A program made the position numbers and the translations under genes. The notes below the pieces were generated by a model. It made no database searches. It was not told the DNA's origin and was given only the letters and a program-made list of their open reading frames with translations. From assembly GCF_032854445.1 (NCBI RefSeq), contig NC_088300.1, forward strand, positions 994,001 to 1,058,000: a stretch of DNA of 64,000 bases. The letters are read 5' to 3'. Positions 36,727 to 46,669 of the stretch are shown here, piece by piece; the first letter of the stretch is position 1; every line of letters begins with the position of its first letter. The DNA is from Liolophura sinensis. Lineage: Eukaryota > Mollusca > Polyplacophora > Chitonida > Chitonidae.

Positions 36727-38942
36727 GGATTATACGAGTATATAACAGTTACACCCTCATCCATACAGGGGAGACATCACACAACCACATATATAACAGT
36801 TACACCCTCATCCATACAGGAGAGACATCACACAACCACATATATAACAGTTACACCCTCATCCATACAGGGGAGACGTCACACAACCACATGTATAACA
36901 GTTACACCCTCATCCATACAGGGGAGACATCACACAACCACATATATAACAGTAACACTCTCACCCATGCCGGGGAGACATCAGACAACCACATATATAA
37001 CAGTTACACCCTCATCCGTACAGGGGAGACATCACACAACCACATATATAACAGTTACACCCTCATCCATACAGGGGAGACATCACACAACCACATATAT
37101 AACAGTTACACCCTCATCCATACAGGGGAGACATCACACAACCACATATATAACAGTTACACCCTCATCCATACAGGGGAGACATCACACAACCACATAT
37201 ATAACAGTTACACCCTCATCCATACAGGGGAGACATCACACAACCACATATATAACAGCTACACCCTCATCCATACAGGGGAGACATTACACAACCACAT
37301 ATATAACAGCTACACTCTCATCCATACAGGGGAGACATCACACAACCACATATATAACAGTTACACCCTCATCCATACAGGGGAGACATCACACAACCAC
37401 ATATATAACAGTTACACCCTCATCCATACAGGGGAGACATCACACAACCACATATATAACAGTTACACCCTCATCCATACAGGGGAGATATCACACAACC
37501 ACATATATAACAGCTACACTCTCATCCATATAGGGGAGACATCACACAACCACATATATAACAGCTACACTCTCACCCATGCCGGGGAGACATCACACAA
37601 CCACATATATAACAGCTACACCCTCATCCATACAGGGGAGACATTACACAACCACATATATAACAGCTACACTCTCACCCATGCCGGGGAGACATCACAC
37701 AACCACATATATAACAGCTACACCCTCATCCATACAGGGAAGACATCACACAACCACATATATAACAGCTACACTCTCATCCATATAGGGGAGACATCAC
37801 ACAACCACATATATAACAGCTACACTCTCACCCATGCCGGGGAGACATCAGACAACCACATATATAAATATATAACAGCTACACTCTCACCCATGCCGGG
37901 GAGACATCACACAACCACATATATAACAGCTACACTCTCATCCATATAGGGGAGACATTACACAACCACATATATAACAGCTACACCCTCATCCATGCAG
38001 GGGAGACATCACACAATCACATATATAACAGCTACACTTTCACCCATGCCGGGGAGACATCACACAACCACATATATAACAGTTACACCCTCATCCATAC
38101 AGGGGAGACATCACACAACCACATATATAACAGCTACACTCTCAGCCATGCCGGGGAAACATCACACAACCACATATATAACAGCTACACTCTAATCCAT
38201 ATAGGGGAGACATCACACAACCACATATATAACAGCTACACTCTCACCCATGCCGGGGAGACATCACACAACCACATATATAACAGCTACACTCTCACCC
38301 ATACAGGGGAGACATTACACAACCACATATACAGCTACACTCTCACCCATGCCGGGGAGACATCACACAACCACATATATAACAGCTACATTTTCACCCA
38401 TGCCGGGGAGACATCACACAACCACATATATAACAGTTACACCCTCATCCATACAGGGGAGACATCACACAACCACATATATAACAGCTACACTCTCACC
38501 CATGCCGGGGAGACATCACACAACCACATATATAACAGCTACACTCTCATCCATATAGGGGAGACATCACACAACCACATATATAACAGCTACACTCTCA
38601 CCCATGCCGGGGAGACATCACACAACCACATATATAACAGCTACACTCTCACCCATGCCGGGGAGACATTACACAACCACATATACAGCTACACTCTCAC
38701 CCATGCCGGGGAGACATCAGACAACCACATATATAACAGCTACATTCTCATCCATACAAGGGAGACATCACACAACCACATATATAACAGCTACACTCTC
38801 ACCCATGCCGGGGAGACATCACACAGCCACATATATAACAGCTACACTCTCATCCATACAAGGGAGACATCACACAATCACATATATAACAGCTACATTC
38901 TCATCCATACAGGAGAGACATCACACAACCACATATATAACT
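36727..38942. repeat. 51-bp minisatellite, about 43 copies
   Basis: The unit contains ACATATATAACAGTTACACC, CTCATCCATACAGGGGAGAC and ATCACACAACC. To about 37500 it is nearly homogeneous. Beyond that it mixes three types (CCATACAGGGG, CCATATAGGGG, CCATGCCGGGG). Two units with the same 3-base deletion (near 38330 and 38685) lie about 354 bases apart, suggesting duplication of a seven-unit block. Stop-free units of 17 codons give frames of 299 and 409 codons, with a repeated YTLIHTGETSHNHI motif. It has no start-proximal signals, splice sites or ordinary codon variation. Confidence 0.95.
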
Positions 38943-39230
38943 AATCCTATATAGGCCTATATTGTTTGGAATTAGTACTTATATTGATGTAAACACACCA
39001 TATCTTATGATGATCATTCCTCATTAAGATGGTTTATTTTAAAACTGAGCGTGGCCGTCAATAAAACATTGAACCAACAATAGATGTTGTGTTAAGAAGG
39101 GAGTTATCCAACACACGTAAGCCCATATGGGAATAGTTTTTTCCATCAAAATTATGAGCTCTTAATTTCAAAATTTCTAGTTACCAGTCATTTGAATCAA
39201 AGGAAAAAGTAAGTTATGCCGCCACTGCTA

Positions 39231-39500
39231 ATGAGTGCCACCGTGGCCCAGTGGTTAGCGTGTCCCAGAATTGACCTAGAAGCTTCTCACCAATGCAGTC
39301 GTTGCGAGTCAAGTCCAGCTCGTGGTTGCTTCCTATCCGGTCGTACGTGGGAAGGTCTGTTAGCAACCTGCTGATCATCGTTGGCTTCCCCTGGGCTCTG
39401 CACGGTTTCCTCCCACCATAATGCTAGTCACGTCGTGTAAATGAAATATTCTTGAGTACAGAGTAAAAACACCAATGAAGTATTTATTTATTTATTTGAT
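39231..39500 (+). mobile_element. type-A SINE, diverged, near full length
   Basis: Head CACCGTGGCCCAGTGGTTAG (A-box), B-box-like GCGAGTCAAGTCCAGCTC near 39305, core CAACCTGCTGATCATCG, CACCATAATGCTAGTC and tail GAGTACAGAGTAAAAACACC. It ends in ATTT repeats. More mutated than the copy at 28533. Confidence 0.85.
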
Positions 39501-39562
39501 TGATGTTTTACGCCACACTCAATAATATTCACTCATACAACGGCGGCTAGCATTATGTTGGC
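39497..39562 (-). mobile_element. 3' fragment of a type-A SINE, minus strand
   Basis: On the minus strand it reads ACATAATGCTAGCCGCCGTT.. to GGCGTAAAACATCAATCAAA. It lies tail-to-tail with the preceding SINE and shares its A/T-rich tail repeat. Confidence 0.8.
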
Positions 39563-39802
39563 CGTTGATACAGTGTACAGTACAACTGTCTTTGTGAGTG
39601 GTAAAATTATATATTTTATTTATATGCACTCATAACCCTAACGATTTCAACTTCTCTCCCCTTATCCACAACAACCGTCCACTACAAGAATCACATGATC
39701 GTCTCACTAAAACTTTTCATCAAACCAAAATTATAAAGGTCAACGACAGGCTCCCAATCTTAATAAACTTCTAACAAGGCTCGGTTTACTACCAACTTAA
39801 TA

Positions 39803-40294
39803 GAAACCAGTTATACAACTTCTAAGTGTGGAGACCCACGATGCAAATGCTGTGAACATTTAATAACAAGCAGTGATTTTTTGTTTCATGTTACCAATTT
39901 TAACTTCCGTATTAATGCTAATAATTCCCCAGATCTACTGTATGTCTTAACCTGCTCTAACTGTAGCAAATTCTACAAAGGAGAAACCGGTGATTCTTTA
40001 AGGAATCTGTGTAAGGTACATGGGCAACAAATTAACGCGCCAAGTTTACAGATTTTACCTGTAACCAAACATATCGCATCATGTACCCGTAACCTACACA
40101 GTGGGCCCAGGTTCCACGTAATGCCCTTCTTTAAATTATCGGTGAATAAAGATCGAACCAGAAGAATCAAAGAGCAGTTCTTCATTCATAAATTTAAATC
40201 TGAACTTAACATAGAAAACATCGGGAGACAATCTCTCCGAATCGATGATCCCCTTGGCGATTTCGAACTTTATTATATTATATGTAATTTGTAA
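39803..40294 (+). pseudogene. C-terminal Penelope-like GIY-YIG endonuclease remnant
   Basis: Open to TAA at 40292, with stops just upstream near 39797. The order of motifs is a Cys cluster CGDPRCKCC (39827 on), then YVLTCSNCSKFYKGETGDSL as the GIY-YIG core with YKG in the YIG position, HGQQIN in the region of the conserved Arg/His, and KEQFFIHKFKSELN holding the expected catalytic Glu. The Cys cluster before GIY-YIG is characteristic of Penelope-like proteins, where this domain nicks target DNA for retrotransposition. No host gene function is implied. Confidence 0.8.
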
Positions 40295-40326
40295 CTAGGA
40301 CTAATTTTTTACGTTGAAATAAACAA

Positions 40327-40367
40327 AGCTCTGAAGAACCGTCATGATACGGTGAAACTAGTAAGCT
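40327..40367 (+). ncRNA. compact type-I hammerhead ribozyme motif
   Basis: The fold can be read base by base. Stem I is AGCT (40327-40330) with AGCT (40364-40367), four pairs. The core CTGAAGA spans 40331-40337. Stem II is ACCGT/ACGGT with a six-base loop, 40338-40353. GAAA lies at 40354-40357. Stem III has two pairs, A-U and C-G, with a two-base loop. The predicted cleavage is after GTA at 40363. All invariant core bases (CUGANGA, GAAA, UH) are present. The first stem-II pair is A-U instead of the usual G-C, which may lower activity. Very short stem III is known for hammerheads of Penelope-like elements, and the element sits just upstream. Activity is not shown. Confidence 0.75.
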
Positions 40368-40380
40368 AAATCAACAAGTT

Positions 40381-41140
40381 GAGTTTGTCATGTTTCTTCT
40401 ATAGTTACACACTGTCTCCAATCAAGTATTAAGTGTATGAGTGGTACTGTTTATCGCCTTAGTAGAATCCTCAGTTTATACCTTTGTGTGGTAAAGTACT
40501 ACATATAGCTTTAATCCATAAATGTCACTGTATAGTCTGCAACCCCTAGCATCTATCTATATGTACTGTGTACCTATAGGGGGAGTCGGTATCAGCCCAC
40601 GGAAGGTTATTCATAAAGTTTGTCGAATAGATTAATGGTCTAAACCATTAATGCTCTCACCACACAATATACTACACTATTTACTACAGTCACTGTGAGT
40701 TTTTCACTGAGTGACCGCCTCACGTTTCGTGAAGCACTCCCGCAATTTTCTGTGCAGGCAAATCCACATGCTTCATGTGATCAGCCGGAGAATGAACGGA
40801 AGTACGCGTAACATATCAAAATATAACAACAGTTCCTTTAATATCAGACAATTTTTGGAAATAAAACACTATTTTAAATTATCGATTCCTCAGAGGCCAG
40901 AAATTAAATAACAGACATCACCATTCCTTTGGTTCCAGTCAATTTGTGGAAAGAAAATACCTTTTCCATCCAGGAATTATGGAGTGATTATAAAATATTA
41001 AATAAAATCAGATGTGTTAAAGTTGCATTTATGAGACGACATATCAGAGGCAAGGCCGCGAAGAGCTAAATCATGAGGTGAAGCCTATTTGTGGGTAAAT
41101 AGCCTGAAAGTCTCGCCGCTTAATCTCATTTCAGATTCCA
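40381..41140. other. no gene recognised
   Basis: Unique sequence with only short frames, flanked by the Penelope remnant and a tandem array. Confidence 0.5.
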
Positions 41141-41515
41141 GCTGTCGCAAACCAGAGCGGCAAATTACTTGTGTTTTGTGTTGTCGCCATCCCGGCTGTC
41201 GCAAACCAGAGCAGCAAATCACTTGTGTTTTGTACTGTCGCCATCTCAGCTGCCGCAAACCAGAGCGGCAACTTACTTGTGTTTTGTATTGTCGCCGTCA
41301 CGGCTGTCACAAACCAGAACAGCAAATTACTTGTGTTTTGTGTTGTCACCATCCCCACTGTCGCAAACCAGAGAGGCAAATTACTTGTTTTGTATTGTCG
41401 ACATCCCGCTGTCGCAAACCAGAGCGACAAATTATTTGTGTTTTGTATTGTCCGCATCCCCGCGGTCGCAAACCAGAGCGGCAAATGACTTGTGTTTTGT
41501 ATTGTCGTCATCGCG
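41141..41515. repeat. 54-bp minisatellite, 7 copies
   Basis: The unit combines TCGCAAACCAGAGCGGCAAA, TTACTTGTGTTTTGTATTGT and CGCCATCCCGGCTG. One unit has lost three bases (CTTGTTTTG), keeping frame. Three plus frames stay open, giving repeats such as CRKPERQITCVLYC. Copies vary by substitution at many sites. Confidence 0.9.
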
Positions 41516-41727
41516 ACACCATCACCATCGCGTATGTGAACAGCTGACCGCCATCGTGTATATGAACAGCCGACCGCCATCGTGTATGTGAACAGCTGGC
41601 CGCCATCTTGTATGTGAACAGCTGACCGCCATCGTGTATGTGAACAGCCGACCGCCATCGTGTATGTGAGCAGCTGGCCGCCATCTTGTATGTGAACAGC
41701 TGACCGCCATCGTGTATGTGAACAATT
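41516..41727. repeat. 26-bp minisatellite, 8 copies
   Basis: The unit is GTGAACAGCTGACCGCCATC plus GTGTAT, alternating CAGCTGACC, CAGCCGACC and CAGCTGGCC variants. It abuts the 54-bp array directly, and both contain CGCCATC. Confidence 0.92.
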
Positions 41728-43731
41728 CCTGCGTAACAACAATAAAATAGATAAACCATTAACACAGCCTGACTTACTGCCGCAGACGGACAGAAACATT
41801 TGTAACAAGCCCATGCAGCGGCGGTTAAGGGGAGTATGGTGAGGGGAGTGTTTTCATGTGCCTGGACATTCCCACGTGATATACCGCGAAATAAAGAAGG
41901 ACAAAGAGAGAGAGAGAGAGAGAGAGAGAGTGTGCGGACTTCGAAGAGGTGAAAAGATAGGTAACCGAACCAAGGGAAGAATGGAAAAAAGAAACAAGAA
42001 ACGGATAACCAAGTAGCCTAAGGTGGGACTAAAGCTAAGTGAGAGCGGGCAGAGAAAAGAGCGATGCAGATCAAGACAGAAGACAGCAAGGAACAAGCTA
42101 ATAAAACTCTGACATATGGATGATAACTCAGATCAAACCGGCCACAAAGCAGGCACGACGCATGCGTGGGAAATAGGCCTAGTAAAGTAGCCAGCCATAC
42201 TAAAGGAGCCAGTCATACAGCCAACCAGTCAATCATAACAACCTATCCTTTCCAGGCTCTGCTGTCATAGATATACCGTACCCTTTGTTGTTGTTGATCT
42301 TAATAAATTGTAAATTATTATCATGCTTTATCAAGTAACTGAACATACAAAAAACATAGCCTAGTGTTTTACATTGCATACGCCAATCACCGGTCGACTT
42401 TATCCTGCGTGCAAGCACGTGCAGCGACCCCTGGAAATATCCGCAGGCATTCTAGTGAAAAAACAACCAATGAGAGTTGCTTTTGACAGCGCGCGCCTGA
42501 CGATATTAATTTGTCGACCCTGCATATTTAGCCCAGTTTTTCTGCCTGAAGCCATTGACCGGGAAAGGGATATGGGCAGAAGGTACCTCGCCCTGCACTT
42601 CGTCCCGCCCCCAGCGTCCTTCCCCATTGAAATGTTCTCAATCCCACACCATCCCAAGACATAACAAAAGTTTTAAATGGGCTTGAAAAATACTTTTAAA
42701 TTTGTTAGTATTTCCTTTAATATAAGCGTATTACTTTGCGTTGTCGGCATCATTATATTGGAATGACGTTTACAGCTCCCACTTTTAACAGAAAAGAGCA
42801 TTAATATATATGTGCGATTTTCCTTTTGATATAGTTGAAATGTTTTAAGTCTGTTGCAGTGTGAGGAATAAAACATTTGTATATTATGTAGTTACAAGAA
42901 ACCGCTCAGCGAGGATCATATGATAATAACGTGTTGAAGCTCCCACAGTTAACACTTACTGAGTATTTGAACGTCAGTAAAGAAATGGTACACGCGCAAT
43001 GGAATGAAATGTCCGCATGTGCATGCATGCAGAACAAAATCAACCACGTGCTGTCAGTAAGCATAAAACTCGTCGTTCCCCACCCCCCACCCCCCCCCCC
43101 TCAATTCTTTTGTCTTGGACGCCAACTGACCCACATCGGAATATAGGTCCTCTCAGCTTCCGACTGCAGCTTTTGTGTAGTGACCAGCCCCCGAGGCTCC
43201 CGCTGAATGCAGCACTGCAACAATTTATCGATTATTTAAGCATCCCCTCCGCATCTTTGTGGCAGTTAACAGCTTGCGATGCGCTGACTGGCTAAGCGTT
43301 GCCTATATTGTTCCTGGCGCCCGTTGGGGAAGGAAACCGGGCTTACCACAACTAATCTCAGATCCCACCCCACCCAACCTCCACCCCACCTTGCCCCTTA
43401 GGGCCTTGAAGACGTCGACAGTCACAGCACAGGAAGGATTTAGCCTAAGTACAGATATCCTTCCGTCGACGGAACCGCATCTGTGGAAGAAACAAACAGA
43501 CTATTCCTGTAGAAAACTATGATCAAAGCATGTTCGCAACCCTCACGGCTTATTGGGGGACAGCCAGTGTGTTTTTTCTTTCTGGGGAAAATCAGTATTT
43601 TTTATGTTTAAATAAGAAATATGTTCGTAGACGTCTGTGTATCTAGCATGCATACAGTTATGTTTGGTACGTGAAGAACACATGTTTAGGTATTCAGTCT
43701 TTACGTATTACTGCTGATGATTCAGTGTTAT
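41728..43731. other. no gene recognised; (GA)n, C-run, CpG-rich patch
   Basis: Contains (AG)n at about 41903-41930 and a C-rich run at 43080-43102. 42380-42640 is CpG-rich, with AACCAATGAGAG (42466 on) and TGCATATTTAG about 55 bases downstream. That looks promoter-like, but no transcript can be assigned. Confidence 0.4.
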
Positions 43732-43843
43732 ACAATTATTGCATGTTTCAGAGTGGAACATCGTGATTGTACAACGAACGCGTACATCAGCTGTCGAGAG
43801 CCGACAAATCACGATGTTCCACTGTGAAACATGCAATAATTGT
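43732..43843. repeat. foldback (inverted) repeat 1
   Basis: The left arm (43732-43768) is complementary to the right arm (43806-43843) with few mismatches: ATTATTGCATGTTTCA and GTGGAACATCGTGATT pair with AATCACGATGTTCCAC and TGAAACATGCAATAAT. The loop is about 37 bases. Its right outer flank TGTTTTATTATGCCGG recurs inverted at foldback 2, so both belong to one family of palindromic, MITE-like elements. Confidence 0.85.
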
Positions 43844-44412
43844 TTTATTATGCCGGATAAGCCATCACTCAAGACTTTATTTACGTTTCCATACGTGATT
43901 GGGTCAGGGTATGGAAGTAGAGATTGTCAAAACAGCGACTCTGAAAGCAGACGGCAGATGTGACGTAATACAACACAAAGGGGAAACAACCTAAGGCGCG
44001 ACCAAATATAAATGTGATCTAGTACGTTTATCTTGCTACATTACATTTGTTTCTTTAATGACGTCAAAGCGTGCAACATTACGAATTGCTTTACCTCATA
44101 GGGTAATTCTCGGTTTCCATTAGTCGAGAGACGGTCACATGATATTCAGCAAAACATGATGTGCAACTATCATGCGCGCCAAGGAATGCGACGTCACGCT
44201 CACAAAGTATTATCTCACGTTCACGAGGCAATATCCAGCGATCTGGTGCTAATATCCAACGATCACGTGCGTTCATTCCACAGCAGTTATCTCCCCACGA
44301 GAGCTCTCTGGCGTCTGCTTGTTCGTAAAGTAAACAACCGGACGGTGGTTACAGCTCCCTTATGGACCTACAAATTCCGCGATTTAAAGTACAACTCGAA
44401 CAGATACTGTTT

Positions 44413-44580
44413 TTCCGGTATAATAAAACATATGGTGTATGCTGTGGGACATGATGGAACTGTCAGCTCTCGACAAGTTATATTTAACTCGGGCTTCGCC
44501 CTGATGAATATAACTTCTCTCGAGCTGACACTTTCTGATGTCCCACACCACAGCATGCACTGTCTGTATAATGCTTAACC
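44413..44580. repeat. foldback (inverted) repeat 2
   Basis: Arms of about 65-70 bases meet at GGGCTTCGCCC (44491-44501). The left arm has TGTATGCTGTGGGACAT, CTGTCAGCTC and AAGTTATATT. The right arm has their imperfect complements AATATAACTT, GAGCTGACA and ATGTCCCACA..AGCATGCAC. Begins with CCGGTATAATAAAACA, the inverted counterpart of the foldback-1 flank. The 140-codon plus frame and minus frames here are mirror images produced by the palindrome. Confidence 0.85.
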
Positions 44581-45919
44581 CCACGTGACGTGATGTTATC
44601 CTATGAGGGAACGATAAATTCACGTGAGGTGTAATAATAACGTTTACTGGAATGTACAGACCGTTATATGCCGAGATGAACAATGTACACTGCTGATGAG
44701 TAACATCGACTTCATTACGTTCATCTAATGCTTTCTGCTTTGATTATATTCATGATAAAGAATAAATTTTATTATCTATATAAAGGTGAAATGTTAGGAT
44801 TTCCTCCACTGGTGAAAATGATATCTGAGTTAATCTTCTGTATATATATGACATAGAAATGATGAGCAAGGATGGTCTTTAGGACGTGACACCAAAAGCA
44901 TTATTGTTTATATAAATTCCCTTTGAATTCGGAACGCGTAATTTCCTGGATTAGTGGACAAATCAGTTCAAACGTGGCTACATTCCTTTCCCGTGGGTCA
45001 CTTCCTTAACGCTTGAGGGTTTTGCTGACTTGTCCGGTAGGACATCGAGTTTGTATTTCCAGTTCAGCTGTTTCTTTATATTAGAAGATAAATCCTCACA
45101 TGGCATAGAAAATTTCTGTTTCTTTTGATGACATGATTAATCATTCACCCCAAAGCACTTGATACCTAAGCTATGTAGTCTGTTGTTTACTCTCGCCCAT
45201 GTGGTGACTTTTTGTGGGCAAACTGGTGGCGTATTACTCATGCAGTAGAAAAGACCAATGATCCATACAGCTTTGACCCCACTGGCCATTGCTCTGGGAT
45301 AGGTATAACCATAGTTTAACTGTATATTACGATCCTACTGTCAGTCAGAAATCAGATTTTAATTCTAGTTCTTTGATAAATAAATTTGATGGCTATATGA
45401 CCACAAGTAGTAAGTTTCTGTTCTCGATATCGACCGTTTAGTCGATCAAGCCCGGCGACATCCCCATTTCCGATAAGTTATAAACGGTCCAGGTCACTTG
45501 CTGTCATAGCACACACACACACACACACACACCACAAAAACCTTCATCTAAATCTTGTGTTAAGTCAAGGCAATTAATATTGCGACCGAGACCGAAAATA
45601 AACATACCTTCGCGTACTGCAAATACAAATTTTGTAGATTAAACAAACAAACTCCTCGTTCATTGGCTTTGAACGAGTTTGGTCACGCGAGGATGCTCGA
45701 AAGGATCCAGGAAGTAAACACAACTTACCCTTGAAATGACAGAAGCGATTCCGTTGATACTTACCTGTAAAAACTTCCGCGTAAATCATTTGTCGCTGAC
45801 TGAGCAGTCCATGCTGCAGGACAAACGTTCAGTCTATTCCTCTTCTGTCAGGCTCGACTTTTACCGTCTAACAACCTATCCCGGATGTCGATTCCAGCTC
45901 AACGTCCATCGTCGTCTGC
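44581..45919. other. no gene recognised; (AC)n at 45509-45532
   Basis: Unique DNA with an (AC)n microsatellite. No domain-bearing frame was seen. Confidence 0.5.
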
Positions 45920-46617
45920 AACGACGTTCACAGAAAACGCTTGGGGAATCATGCTGGACGTTCACTGGGAATCCTTGGGGAATCATGCTGACCGTTCACA
46001 GAGAATCCTTGGGGAGTCGTGGAGGACGTTCACAGAGAATCCTTGGGGGATAATGTTGACCGTTCACAGAGAATACTTGGGGAGTCATGCTGGACATTCA
46101 CAGGGAATACTTGGGGAGTCATGCTGGACATTCACAGAGAATCCTTGGGGAATCATGCTGGACGTTCACAGAGAATCCTTAGGGAGTCATGCTGACCGTT
46201 CTCAGAGAATCCTTGGGGAATCGTGGAGGACGTTCACAGAGGAGACTTCGGGAGTCATGCTAGACGTTCACAGAGAATCCTTGGGGAGTCATGCTGGATG
46301 TTCAAAGAGAATCCATGGGGTATTATGCTGATCGTTCTCAGAGAATCCTTGGAGAATCGTGGAGGACGTTAACTGAGAATTGGCCGGGAATCATGCAGGC
46401 GGTTCACAGAGAATTCTTGGGGAATTGTGCTGGACGTTCACAGACAATCCTTGGCAAGTCATGCTGGATGTTCAGAGAGAATCCTTGGGAAGTCATGCTA
46501 GATGTTCACAGATAATCCTTGGGGGAAACATTCTGGACGTTCACAGGGAGTACTTGGGGAAACACGCTGACCGTTCACAGAGAATCCCTGGGTAATCGTG
46601 CTGGACGTTCACAGAGT
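45920..46617. repeat. 34-bp minisatellite, left part, about 20 copies
   Basis: The unit is GGACGTTCACAGAGAATCCT plus TGGGGAATCATGCT. Variants include GACCGTTC, GGGAGTCATG and GAATCGTGGA. The same unit resumes at 56466 on the far side of the LINE insertions, so one array has been split. The last unit ends GTTCACAG exactly at the LINE tail. Confidence 0.95.
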
Positions 46618-46669
46618 GAGTGAGTGAGTGAGTGAAAGTTTTAACGTCGCTTTCAACAATATTTCAGTT
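46618..46669 (-). other. LINE 3' end and tail shared with SINEs
   Basis: On the minus strand, after the ORF2 stop, it reads ACTGAAATATTGTTGAAAGC, GACGTTAAAACTTT and then six CACT-type repeats. Type-B SINE tail (31290-31362) reads ACTGAAAAATTGTTAAGTAC, GACGTTAAACCCC and CACT repeats. Type-A SINE tail reads GAAATATTCTTGAGTACGGC and GTAAAACACC. This is presumably the reverse-transcriptase recognition site. Confidence 0.8.

Larger units (their letters stand above)
39690..40380 (+). mobile_element. 3' end of a Penelope-like retroelement
   Basis: The segment contains the linker and GIY-YIG endonuclease end of a Penelope-like element, followed by a hammerhead-ribozyme fold. The reverse-transcriptase part is absent. 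A degraded stretch (39700-39800) still resembles the linker just before the Cys cluster, but has stops. It is a 5'-truncated old copy. Confidence 0.8.

Noticed and set aside
36727-38942. C2H2 zinc-finger array suggested by repeated HTGE
   Set aside because: The unit is 17 codons, not 28, and lacks the paired cysteines. The open frame follows from a stop-free 51-bp tandem unit.
41089-41591. Cys-rich 152-codon secreted protein
   Set aside because: Three overlapping plus frames are equally open through a 54-bp tandem array, and no signal peptide or start context is present.
44156-44578. 140-codon plus-strand gene
   Set aside because: Much of it lies in a palindromic repeat, with mirrored frames on the opposite strand. 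The frame is a by-product.
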